Below, piece by piece: positions 1-7,934 of a DNA stretch of 51,405 nt (positions within the stretch are counted from its first letter, which is position 1; every line of letters begins with the position of its first letter). The stretch is taken from the NCBI GenBank assembly GCA_937921595.1, contig CAKZTD010000178.1, positions 1 through 51,405 of the forward strand, given 5' to 3'. This stretch comes from an uncultured Saprospiraceae bacterium. Lineage in GTDB: Bacteria > Bacteroidota > Bacteroidia > Chitinophagales > Saprospiraceae. The notes beneath the pieces were generated by a model that searched no databases, was not told the origin of the DNA, and worked only from the letters and a program-made list of their open reading frames with translations. The position numbers were made by a program, and so were the translations under genes.

Positions 1-765
1 TTCTGCATTATAGGTTGTGATATCCACTTTTTTAGGGTCGAATTTTTTATAATCAAATCTTCCATAAGAAAGTGAACCTAACTCTTTCATCAAAGGTGCT
101 GTTCCAGGACTTTCAAAAGTGATTGCTTTACAATTATCTTCGACTGCACATAATTCGGCTAAGACTGCGCCCAAGGAATGTCCAGTATGGACAATATTAG
201 GCTCTTCATTAAATTGTTTTTTGTAAGCACTTTTTACTTTTTTGGTAAACGCTTTCGCTTCCTTAAATTGTTCTCTTGGTATTTTCCCAGAAAATATTTC
301 ATAATAGTCATCAAGATCTCTTACAATTTCTAATAATCGAGTGCCTAATTTTTCATCACTTTTGCTTCCTTCCGTAAAAGTATTAATCAGATTATCAGTC
401 CCTCGATGTGCTATAATTATTTGGTTGGTATTTCGATCCAAATAAGCCTGCCCATAGTAGCCTCCTCCAGCGATAGCTTTCATCGCCAAGTAACCGATCA
501 AATCTTCTTTCTCATCTTCTTTACTTAACTGAACAACTTTTTCAACATCCAAATTACTGATAAAGCTACTTATACTAGAACCCCAGGTTTTTTCTTTTTC
601 CTCATACATCGCATAGGATTCGAATTTCTCAGGCAATTGTTTCGTTCCATCATTATATACATGAGCGCTCAGTAAGGCGTACTCGTAGGGTGTTACCCGA
701 GTATTAGTTTTACATGAAAACAAAAACAGGGATAGTAAAATGGTTGTATAAATGGTATTTTTCAT
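1..765 (-). CDS. Lipase class 3-like lipoprotein (3' part beyond window)
   Basis: The gene is open through the window edge, so only the first 255 codons are present. It starts at the ATG at 763-765. The N-terminus is a lipoprotein signal (MKNTIYTTILLSLFLFSCK, lipobox LFSC), so the mature protein should be lipid-anchored. A strand followed by AHRGTDN resembles the oxyanion-hole region of class 3 lipases. About 90 residues later HTGHSLGA gives the GxSxG nucleophile elbow (GHSLG). These point to an alpha/beta-hydrolase of the lipase_3/DUF2974 type. The acid and histidine of the triad would lie outside the window or near its edge. The substrate cannot be told. It is not obviously in an operon with the next gene, which starts 1.7 kb upstream on the same strand. 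Confidence 0.75.
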   Translation of the reverse strand, partial: MKNTIYTTILLSLFLFSCKTNTRVTPYEYALLSAHVYNDGTKQLPEKFESYAMYEEKEKTWGSSISSFISNLDVEKVVQLSKEDEKEDLIGYLAMKAIAGGGYYGQAYLDRNTNQIIIAHRGTDNLINTFTEGSKSDEKLGTRLLEIVRDLDDYYEIFSGKIPREQFKEAKAFTKKVKSAYKKQFNEEPNIVHTGHSLGAVLAELCAVEDNCKAITFESPGTAPLMKELGSLSYGRFDYKKFDPKKVDITTYNAE

Positions 766-1030
766 CGTAAAGGATATATTTATTCAAATGTCTTTCAGTA
801 GAAAGACGTTTGCAAACTCAATTGGTTACTTTAAGATAAGTATAGAAACGTTTTAGTAGTGGAAATGATTATACGAAAGGTGGGATTTTATGGATAAAAC
901 ACATAGATAACCAATTTTGTGTTTTTATAAAATTGTATTGCCTCAGCGTATCCTCTTTTTCTCTGCGGTTTGTAATACCACAAAGAAAAAGAGAAGTGCT
1001 CAGAATAGCTTTTTAAAAATTCTCTAATGT

Positions 1031-2470
1031 CTACTTATAAACAACTAGTCTAAAAGCACCTACCTCTTCAGTTGATTTTGCATTTAAAAAATAAACTCCA
1101 TTCGCTAAATCATCAGGAGTGTTAAACTCAAAACGGTGATTAGAAACTTCATTGGGTTCAAGCGTTCTGATCATTTTTCCATTTGTGTCAAACAACTGAA
1201 AAGTCCATTCTTGATTTGAAAATTCACCTTCTAAAATAAAATTATCTGTTACTGGATTGGGATAAAGATTTGCTTCCAATTTTTTCAAATTATTATTCGA
1301 CAAAACACTTGGATCACGAATCAATAAAACATCTTTTCCTTCTCGATTGCAAACATACAGGTCTTCATAACCATCGCCATTGAAATCTGCCGCCACAATC
1401 CCAAAAGCTTCAACAGGGTCCATCGAACCTAAAATCAAATTAGTTGATTCGGTATATTTTCCATTTCCATTATTGATATAAGCAAACATTGGAATCCCCA
1501 ACACGTTTGCAACAATAATATCAGGATATCCATCAAAATTAAAATCCGTAAATGCCGCATCTAAAGTTTGGTCAGTATAAGAAGGAAGGTATGCTTCTGT
1601 TACGTCATTAAAATAACCTTGTCCATCATTTAGAAACAAGCGATTCTTTGCATCTTTTCCAGCCGAAAATTCTACATTACATAAATAAATATCATCATCG
1701 CCATCTAAATCTACATCTTCAAAAAGCACCGTTCGACTATCAATATTTAATCCTTGTGGTAAACGACTCGATGACTCATCCAAATAAACATTTGAACCAT
1801 TATTGATGAGCAAGCGATTAACATCTTCATTAGCAACAAAAATATCCATATCACCGTCACCATCTACATCACTCATCGCAAGGTCTTGTGTCAGATCATC
1901 CAAAAAAGGAATCCGATCGAAAGTCTCATTTATAAATTCACCGGCTCCATTATTAATCAACATCATATTTTGACCATTATTCCCAAGCATTAAATCTGGA
2001 ATATTATCGCCATTGAAATCTTTTCCTAAAGCTGCGCGACAAGTTGTATATGGCAAAAACAATGGTGGCTCTGTAAAACTCCCTCCTCCATTATTCCAAT
2101 AATATTCATGCTCAAAATCATCTTCACTTACAAAGATTAAATCCTGACTTCCATTCATACTAAAATCAGCAATCGCAATCGCTTCGCTATCATGTTCTTC
2201 TTCTGTCGGAATCCCCACATTTCCTCTCGTAAAAAGGCCTTGACCATTATTCAAAAGAACCACATTATTTTGAAATTCATTGGCTAGAATAATATCCAAA
2301 TCTCCATCATTATCGATGTCAACAGCAAGTACGTCTTTCGTTTGAAAAGAAGCATCGTCATCTGGAAGATTACTGGAAAAATTGATATAATATTGGCCTA
2401 TGGCCATACCTGGAAGGATACATAGGAGTAGTATAACTCCTAAGAGTTTATGTGTAGCGGCTGATCTCAT
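1031..2470 (-). CDS. FG-GAP/VCBS repeat protein with T9SS type A sorting domain
   Basis: This 479-residue secreted protein has a signal peptide (residues 1-25, ending AIG). It carries seven FG-GAP/VCBS repeats with calcium-binding-like Asp-rich loops, for example DIDNDGDLDI at 51, DVDGDGDMDI at 201 and DFNGDGYEDL at 362. The last ~80 residues form a type A T9SS C-terminal sorting domain: LYPNPVTDNF at about 402, a Gly-Lys turn and a final strand ending RLVVYK. Such proteins are exported across the outer membrane and attached or released. The repeats should fold as an integrin-alpha-like beta-propeller. The target is unknown. It stands alone, with a promoter-like -7 box 73 bp upstream. Confidence 0.88.
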   Translation of the reverse strand: MRSAATHKLLGVILLLCILPGMAIGQYYINFSSNLPDDDASFQTKDVLAVDIDNDGDLDIILANEFQNNVVLLNNGQGLFTRGNVGIPTEEEHDSEAIAIADFSMNGSQDLIFVSEDDFEHEYYWNNGGGSFTEPPLFLPYTTCRAALGKDFNGDNIPDLMLGNNGQNMMLINNGAGEFINETFDRIPFLDDLTQDLAMSDVDGDGDMDIFVANEDVNRLLINNGSNVYLDESSSRLPQGLNIDSRTVLFEDVDLDGDDDIYLCNVEFSAGKDAKNRLFLNDGQGYFNDVTEAYLPSYTDQTLDAAFTDFNFDGYPDIIVANVLGIPMFAYINNGNGKYTESTNLILGSMDPVEAFGIVAADFNGDGYEDLYVCNREGKDVLLIRDPSVLSNNNLKKLEANLYPNPVTDNFILEGEFSNQEWTFQLFDTNGKMIRTLEPNEVSNHRFEFNTPDDLANGVYFLNAKSTEEVGAFRLVVYK

Positions 2471-2850
2471 TTTGTAACGATTTATAAGTAGTAAGTTATT
2501 TGACAGAAATTAATAATAAATAATTCTGATCCATCACTCTTGCAAAATTACAAATAAACCATGAGCCGTTTATCTCCTATTTAGGGTATTTTTTGTTAGA
2601 AAAGGTAAGATTGAATTGATTTTGGGAGCTTATTTGACTATTTGAGCTGCTTATACTAGGTTTGAGAAGAATAACCTTTTTTAATAATTCCTTGAAAAAA
2701 CCATGCTTTAGATTGATTTATGAGCAAGGATTAACGAGTTGTGATTTTCGATGGAGGCCAATGCCTTGAGCTACACCTGAAATCAAAAAACCTTAATTCT
2801 TAGCACTCATACTCCTTCTGGACATGCTCTGAAACCAATGTTACTTACAC
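2471..2850. other. Gene-free stretch between pgi and the FG-GAP protein
   Basis: About 380 bp without a credible gene. The only recognisable element is the -7-like box at 2543-2550 serving the FG-GAP gene. No hairpin terminator for pgi could be found. Confidence 0.5.
2543..2550 (-). promoter_or_regulatory. Bacteroidota -7 box for the FG-GAP gene
   Basis: On the minus strand this reads TAATTTTG, a perfect match to the Bacteroidota TAnnTTTG consensus, and lies 73 bp upstream of the ATG. No TTTG/TTTC lies at the usual 19-base distance, so confidence is moderate. Confidence 0.45.
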
Positions 2851-4506
2851 CTATTTTTCACTCATCATTTTAAAAGCATTGATCAATCCATTGGTCGAAC
2901 TGTCATGCGTCTGAACCTCATCTTTTCCATTTAATTCTGGGAGGATTTTATTCGCCAATTCTTTTCCTAATTGAACGCCCCATTGATCAAAACTAAAAAC
3001 ATTCCAGATGACGCCCTGAGTATAAATTTTATGCTCGTACAAAGCTATTAATTGTCCGAGTTCGTAAGGCGTAATTTTTTTTATTAAAATAGAATTCGTT
3101 GGCCGGTTACCTTCAAAAACTTTGAAAGGAGCTAGTTCTGAAATCTCAGATTCAGATTTACCCGCAGCTTTTAATTCAGCTTCTACTTCTGCATAATTTT
3201 TACCTTTCATCAAGGCTTCTGTTTGTGCAAAATAATTAGACAACAAAATATTATGATGCGTTCCAATTGGATTATGAGAAATCGCTGGAGCTATAAAATC
3301 ACAAGGAATTAATTTCGTTCCTTGATGGATTAACTGATAAAAAGCATGTTGCCCATTTGTTCCTGGCTCCCCCCAAATGATTGGTCCCGTTTGGTAATTT
3401 ACTTTTTCACCAGAACGATCTACATACTTTCCGTTACTTTCCATATTTGCTTGTTGGAAGTATGCTGCAAAACGGTGAAGGTATTGATCATAAGGTAGGA
3501 TAGCTTCCGACTCTGCACCAAAGAAATTGTTATACCAAATTCCAATCAAAGCAAGCAGCACAGGAATATTTTCTTTAAACGGAGTGTTTCTAAAATGTTG
3601 ATCCATCGAATGCAAACCTTCCAATAATTTGGAAAAATTTTCAAAGCCTATCGTACATGCAATCGTCAATCCGATAGCCGAAGACAGGGAATACCTCCCT
3701 CCTACCCAAGACCAAAATACAAACATATTTTCTGGAGCAATTCCGAATTTTTTAACTCCATTTTCATTAGTAGAAACAGCTACAAAATGTTTCGCTACAA
3801 AAACTTCCTCCTTCGCTTCTTTCAAAAACCAATCTCTTGCGGTAAAAGCATTGGCCATTGTTTCTTGCGTTGTAAAAGATTTGGAAGCAATCACAAAAAG
3901 TGTGGTTTCTGTATTCACTTTTTTGAGAACTTCTGCGATATGTGTTCCATCGACATTAGAAACAAAATGCGCTTGAATGTTTTCTGCCCAGTAAGGTTTT
4001 AATGCTTCGGTCGCCATTACTAAACCTAAATCAGATCCTCCGATTCCGATGTTCACTATATCCGTGATTCGCTTTCCGGTATAACCTTTCCACGATCCTG
4101 ATTGTATTGATTTTGAGAAATTTTCAACCTGTTCTAACACCGAATTAATCTGAGGCATCACATCTTCACCGTTTACCTCAACGGGTGTATTCGAACGATT
4201 CCGAAGTGCCGTATGCAACACCGATCTTTGCTCTGTCTCATTGATCATTGCTCCAGAATACATCTGCTCGATTCCATCCTTCAATTGACACTCTTCTGCT
4301 AATTGAACCAAAAGATCAAGCGTCTCATTAGTTATTCTATTTTTAGAAAAATCGACTAAAAGGTCCTCCATCTGAATAGAAAATCGTTCAAATCTTTTTT
4401 CATCCCGGGCAAACAAGTCTCGCATATGCGTATCTTTTATCGCTTTAAAATGTTCTTCTAAAGATTTCCAGGCTTTCGTTTCTGTTGGATTTTTCCGATT
4501 TAACAT
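2851..4506 (-). CDS. pgi: Glucose-6-phosphate isomerase
   Basis: This 551-residue enzyme interconverts glucose 6-phosphate and fructose 6-phosphate in cytoplasmic glycolysis and gluconeogenesis. It is the full length of the enterobacterial-type family. Both family signatures are visible: [14 protein letters not shown] (about 267-280) and the C-terminal [15 protein letters not shown]. The active-site residues are in their expected settings: Glu356 in QANMESNGK, His387 in [13 protein letters not shown], and the Lys closing the second signature. The start is ATG followed by LNRKNPTET. It is transcribed alone, divergently from the YraN-family gene, with a -7-like box about 60 bp upstream. Fructose 6-phosphate also feeds amino-sugar synthesis, the pathway to which the GlmU-like protein at 10.7 kb probably belongs. 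Confidence 0.97.
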   Translation of the reverse strand: MLNRKNPTETKAWKSLEEHFKAIKDTHMRDLFARDEKRFERFSIQMEDLLVDFSKNRITNETLDLLVQLAEECQLKDGIEQMYSGAMINETEQRSVLHTALRNRSNTPVEVNGEDVMPQINSVLEQVENFSKSIQSGSWKGYTGKRITDIVNIGIGGSDLGLVMATEALKPYWAENIQAHFVSNVDGTHIAEVLKKVNTETTLFVIASKSFTTQETMANAFTARDWFLKEAKEEVFVAKHFVAVSTNENGVKKFGIAPENMFVFWSWVGGRYSLSSAIGLTIACTIGFENFSKLLEGLHSMDQHFRNTPFKENIPVLLALIGIWYNNFFGAESEAILPYDQYLHRFAAYFQQANMESNGKYVDRSGEKVNYQTGPIIWGEPGTNGQHAFYQLIHQGTKLIPCDFIAPAISHNPIGTHHNILLSNYFAQTEALMKGKNYAEVEAELKAAGKSESEISELAPFKVFEGNRPTNSILIKKITPYELGQLIALYEHKIYTQGVIWNVFSFDQWGVQLGKELANKILPELNGKDEVQTHDSSTNGLINAFKMMSEK

Positions 4507-4565
4507 ATTTCTATTTTAAAATGATCGTCAATATTAGAGCAGGGTAGGTTTTCAATTTGGCGATG

Positions 4566-4573
4566 CAAAAGTA
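4566..4573 (-). promoter_or_regulatory. -7 box for pgi
   Basis: The minus strand reads TACTTTTG, matching TAnnTTTG, 60 bp upstream of the pgi ATG. The nearest TTG upstream is only 13 bases away, shorter than the usual 19, so only the -7 box is claimed. Confidence 0.45.
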
Positions 4574-4596
4574 ATCATCTTTTTCTCAATTTTAAT

Positions 4597-4604
4597 TATC
4601 TTTC
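4597..4604 (+). promoter_or_regulatory. -7-like box for the YraN-family gene
   Basis: TATCTTTC differs from TAnnTTTG in the last base and lies 14 bp before the ATG. It would form a divergent promoter pair with the pgi box and leave a very short leader. Confidence 0.3.
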
Positions 4605-4618
4605 AAAAAAGAGTCAGA

Positions 4619-4984
4619 ATGTCCAAGAATATTGAAACAGGAAATCGCGGGGAATCCATGGCTAAAGACTTCCTCTTAAAAAAAGGGTATCAGATTCTGG
4701 AAACGAATTGGCGTTTTAGTCGCGCAGAGATAGATATTATCGCTATGAATGGACAAATCCTTGTTTTTATAGAAGTAAAAACAAGGAGTACTGATTTTTT
4801 TGGAGAACCTGAATTAGCTGTTGATGAACATAAAAGACGATTGATGTCTGATGCAGCTAGTGCTTACATGGAACAGATCAATCACGAATGGGAGATTCGC
4901 TTTGATATTATTTCTATTGTTTTGAAAAATACTGATCCGGAGATTGTGCATTTTGAGGATGCTTTTTTTTCGGGTTGGGAGTAG
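4619..4984 (+). CDS. YraN/UPF0102 family endonuclease-like protein
   Basis: A 121-residue cytoplasmic protein of the YraN (UPF0102) family, which has a predicted restriction-endonuclease-like fold. The family pattern is clear: GNRGESMAKDFLLKKGY at the start, then NWRFSRAEIDIIAMNG and VFIEVKTRS. The acidic residue of EIDII and the ExK of EVKTR form the probable metal-binding PD-(D/E)xK-like core. Length is normal. Its biological role is not settled in general. It is transcribed away from pgi and ends before a strong hairpin terminator shared with the convergent TPR lipoprotein gene. Confidence 0.9.
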   Translation: MSKNIETGNRGESMAKDFLLKKGYQILETNWRFSRAEIDIIAMNGQILVFIEVKTRSTDFFGEPELAVDEHKRRLMSDAASAYMEQINHEWEIRFDIISIVLKNTDPEIVHFEDAFFSGWE

Positions 4985-5065
4985 TGAATATAAATGAGTG
5001 GATGAGCAAATGGGTCAATGAGTGAATATGAAAGCCCTGCTTAATTTCTTTTTTATATCCCAAAT

Positions 5066-5126
5066 AAATCACGTTGATTGCTGATTTAAATTCAAAGAAT
5101 AATTACATCAGCAATCAATGTGATTT
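5066..5126. terminator. Bidirectional hairpin terminator between convergent genes
   Basis: AAATCACGTTGATTGCTGAT (5066-5085) pairs over 20 bp, with one G-U, with 5107-5126. The plus-strand side is followed by TTGTTTTATTTT. It lies between the convergent stops at 4984 and 5131. Confidence 0.75.
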
Positions 5127-5130
5127 TGTT

Positions 5131-6711
5131 TTATTTTAACCCTAAGGCTTTTAGCTTTTCTAAGTGTGCCGTCGCGATTCTTCTTTTTGGTGCACGTTCC
5201 AACACTTTTTCGAACATAGCGATCGCTCCTTTTCTATCCCCTTTCTTCAGAAGAAATTCACCATACAATTCTGGCGATGGTTTTACGACTTCTGGAGGCC
5301 CAAAAGCGAAGCTTGTTTGATCTTCTAAATCAACGGCACGTTTCATTGCAGCGATGGCTTTCGTTTCATTATTTTCCAAAAGGGCATGCATTGCAATCAA
5401 CTCATCCAAAATAATTTGTGACCTATTGATATCTTGTTGGTTGGGCAATTGTTTGTAATAAGCTACGCCACTACACATTTTTCCACCTTTAGTAATGACT
5501 TCTGTTTTTGCATTTCTAATTCCTTTATCTAGACTAGCAATTTTTTTAGAAAGTGCTTTTTTATCATTGGCCTCATAAGCTGCCATTCCATCCGTTAAAT
5601 CCTGAACCGCTTGAATCGCAATGATCAAATCATCAGTACTTACTGTATCTTTTACCAAAGGATCATCCCAGTTTCCTGTTTCATTTAAATATAATGCTCG
5701 CATTTGTACAAAGTGTGTTCTTGCTCTAGGCGATGGTTTTTCATAACAATTCTTCTTCATCGTTTCTACATACTCTCTTGCTTTTTCAAACTCCCCTTTT
5801 TGCATCAAGGCATACATCGTCCACTTATAAGCATGATACCCCAAAGCATCATTGTCCAATCCTTTTCGTTTCATTCGTTCAATTGTAGCGTCATAGGAAA
5901 CGATATTACTACTGATCACTTCATCCCACATTCCCAGCGCAATATAAATATGCGACGGCATGTGTAAAGCATGGCCAGCATCAGGTGCAACTTTCGAATA
6001 ATTATTCGCAGCATCCAAAGCTTTGAATGCATGTTCTGGATCATCGTAAGAATGGATCATGTAGTGAAGTGCTCCAGGATGTTGGCTATTTTCTGCCATG
6101 ATTCCTTTTGCAATAGCCGCTGCTTTTCCGTAAACCTCATAATCTCTTCCTCCTTTTACTGAACCTAATAATGACAAAGCATAAAGCGATTCTACTTCAT
6201 GATTATCCGGGTATTTTTCACTCAACTTTTCCATATGATCTCGATATAAAATATCCCGATCTTCTTTTACGCCATCTCCAAACAACAGCTCTGCTCCTTC
6301 TAACATATCTTTTTCAAATTCCGTTTGGGCCATCTCCATTCTTTCCTCCGTGCTTGGTGCCAATCTATTTAAAATAGCTTGCGCATCATCAGTAAATTGG
6401 GCTCTCCAAAGCGGATGATTTTTAGTCATCGCTTCTCCCCAATATGCCATCACAAAAGTAGAGTCTAATTTTTGAGCTTCAGCAAATTTTTCAGCAGCAT
6501 CTTCATATTCAAAACTATGCATGAGCAAAAGGCCTTCTTTAAACAATGGTATTGCTGCCGCCGCTCCAGTTACATTTATCTTGATAATCCCCAATTCTGA
6601 AACTTCCTCCTTACTCACCGAAGGTTGGTTTTCTTCTTTCCCTGTGGAAGAGGTGCATTGAAAAATAGATAAGCTTAAAATTGAAAGAAATAGGTAAATG
6701 AAATTTTTCAT
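5131..6711 (-). CDS. TPR-containing lipoprotein
   Basis: This 526-residue protein begins with a lipoprotein signal (MKNFIYLFLSILSLSIFQC, lipobox IFQC). It continues with alpha-helical tetratricopeptide-like repeats, such as FEYEDAAEKFAEAQKLDSTFVMAYWG near residue 70 and GDRKGAIAMFEKVLERAP near the C-terminus. The middle third has a striking conserved-looking His-rich block, with LHYMIHSYDDPEHA and then GHALHMPSHIYIALG. This is unusual for a pure scaffold repeat and could bind metal. I recall similar uncharacterised Bacteroidota/Planctomycetes proteins but no assigned function. Start chosen at the ATG giving the signal peptide. It ends just before the shared terminator with the YraN-family gene. 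Confidence 0.75.
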   Translation of the reverse strand: MKNFIYLFLSILSLSIFQCTSSTGKEENQPSVSKEEVSELGIIKINVTGAAAAIPLFKEGLLLMHSFEYEDAAEKFAEAQKLDSTFVMAYWGEAMTKNHPLWRAQFTDDAQAILNRLAPSTEERMEMAQTEFEKDMLEGAELLFGDGVKEDRDILYRDHMEKLSEKYPDNHEVESLYALSLLGSVKGGRDYEVYGKAAAIAKGIMAENSQHPGALHYMIHSYDDPEHAFKALDAANNYSKVAPDAGHALHMPSHIYIALGMWDEVISSNIVSYDATIERMKRKGLDNDALGYHAYKWTMYALMQKGEFEKAREYVETMKKNCYEKPSPRARTHFVQMRALYLNETGNWDDPLVKDTVSTDDLIIAIQAVQDLTDGMAAYEANDKKALSKKIASLDKGIRNAKTEVITKGGKMCSGVAYYKQLPNQQDINRSQIILDELIAMHALLENNETKAIAAMKRAVDLEDQTSFAFGPPEVVKPSPELYGEFLLKKGDRKGAIAMFEKVLERAPKRRIATAHLEKLKALGLK

Positions 6712-6903
6712 AATGAAGGGTTTTATAAATTCTATGTGTTTAAAGATACAAAATCTTGAGAGGTTTCAGACTCCGTTGATATTTTAAAAATCCGTCCACC
6801 TCTAATTAAAGGGTATTCCTTTCTTCTAAAATCAGGTTTTCCGCTCCCCTACGGTAGTTTTTTGGAAAAGTTATTAACAATTACCAAAAATTTATAAAAA
6901 TGC

Positions 6904-6934
6904 TTTGTCAGATCGTTAAATATTAATACTTTTG
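6904..6934 (+). promoter_or_regulatory. Perfect Bacteroidota promoter of the ArsR-AHSA1 gene
   Basis: TTTG (6904-6907), a 19-base spacer and TACTTTTG (6927-6934) match TTTG-N19-TAnnTTTG at every defined position. The predicted transcription start falls near 6940, inside the palindrome that follows. Confidence 0.75.
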
Positions 6935-6958
6935 ACATGTTACTAAAAGGTAACATGT
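6935..6958. promoter_or_regulatory. Palindromic operator, probably for the ArsR-type regulator
   Basis: ACATGTTAC (6935-6943) and GTAACATGT (6950-6958) are perfect 9-bp inverted arms around TAAAAG. They abut the -7 box and cover the predicted transcription start, 13 bp before the ATG of a gene whose product has an ArsR-type winged helix. Bound repressor would block initiation, so autoregulation is the natural reading (inference). Confidence 0.7.
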
Positions 6959-6971
6959 TGAATAGTCTAAT

Positions 6972-7724
6972 ATGATATGGAAGGCTTTAGCTGACCCGAC
7001 TCGTAGGAACATTCTTAACTTACTAAAGAAAGCGCCACATACGACTGGAGAACTCAGCTTACAATTCGCAGACCTCTCACGCTACGCTGTCATGAAACAC
7101 TTGGGCGTATTAGAAAAAGCTGATCTGATTACCGTCAGAAGAGAAGGTAAATTCAGATGGAATCATCTAAATACAAAGCCCATTCAGCAAACCTACGAAC
7201 AGTGGGTAGGCAACCTTATCCAACTAAGGATGCTGACTGAACAAACATCTGATGATATGAGTCAAACTGACAAGACCATCACAACGACAACGGTCTTTAT
7301 TGAAATGAAAATCAACGTTAAAAAACTTCGCGTCTGGCAAGCACTCACCCAAGAGATAAGCAAGTGGTGGAAAAAGGATTTTATGAATAGTCCCAAAACC
7401 ATAGACTTTGTGCTTGAGTCCAAACTCGGTGGATTGATGTATGAAAATGCAGGAAAAAATGAAGGGCTCGTATGGGCTTCTGTCATTGCGCTCGATGCGC
7501 CAAACTCGCTCCAACTCAAAGGTCATTTAAGTCCAGAGCATGGAGGTCCAGCTATTTCTTTTACGAAGATCGAATTGGAAGCTAAGGGTGCCAATAAAAC
7601 GACACTAAAACTCTCTGACACTGTATTTGGTAGTATCTCGAATGAGTTACAATCAGAATTATCTGCAGGATGGAAATCTATTTTCGAAGAGGGACTAAAA
7701 CCTTACTTAGAACAAGATTCATAG
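6972..7724 (+). CDS. ArsR-family HTH fused to an AHSA1/SRPBCC domain
   Basis: In this 250-residue two-domain protein, residues 1-85 form an ArsR-like winged helix. It opens with the classic MIWKALADPTRRNILNLL and continues with TTGELS and SRYAVMKHLGVLEKADLI, the recognition-helix region. From about residue 105 an AHSA1/SRPBCC ligand-binding domain follows, recognisable by VWQALTQEISKWWKK, a GGLMYE turn and the closing amphipathic helix LSAGWKSIFEEGLKPYLE. No metal-binding Cys pair is seen in the HTH domain, so metal sensing is unlikely. The hydrophobic SRPBCC cavity may hold the effector (inference). The ATG at 6972 is the only suitable start. A stem-loop terminator follows, so it is monocistronic. 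The palindrome at its promoter suggests self-regulation. Confidence 0.88.
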   Translation: MIWKALADPTRRNILNLLKKAPHTTGELSLQFADLSRYAVMKHLGVLEKADLITVRREGKFRWNHLNTKPIQQTYEQWVGNLIQLRMLTEQTSDDMSQTDKTITTTTVFIEMKINVKKLRVWQALTQEISKWWKKDFMNSPKTIDFVLESKLGGLMYENAGKNEGLVWASVIALDAPNSLQLKGHLSPEHGGPAISFTKIELEAKGANKTTLKLSDTVFGSISNELQSELSAGWKSIFEEGLKPYLEQDS

Positions 7725-7773
7725 AATCTTAAATACATATCATTTTTTCTCATTCTCTATTATCCCAAAGCTG

Positions 7774-7800
7774 AAAGCTGAAAAGTTTTCGGCTTTTTTT
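7774..7800 (+). terminator. Intrinsic terminator after the ArsR-AHSA1 gene
   Basis: AAAGCTGAAA (7774-7783) pairs with TTTCGGCTTT (7787-7796, one G-U) around a 3-base loop and runs into T residues, 50 bp after the stop. Confidence 0.75.
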
Positions 7801-7934
7801 ATTAAAAATTAAAAGGCCATTCTCTTCACATTTGGTTTCAGAATTAAATTTATAATTGATTTTTACTAAAGTTCTATTTTAAGATTCCACTTATGTAACG
7901 AATGAGAATCAAAGACATTTAAAAAACTGCTTCC

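Noticed and set aside
766-1030. Regulatory or coding content between the lipase and FG-GAP genes
   Set aside because: No ORF, strong hairpin or consensus promoter box could be found in these 265 bp.
3629-4002. Plus-strand ORFs within pgi
   Set aside because: They lie opposite a clearly conserved enzyme and are shadows of its codons.
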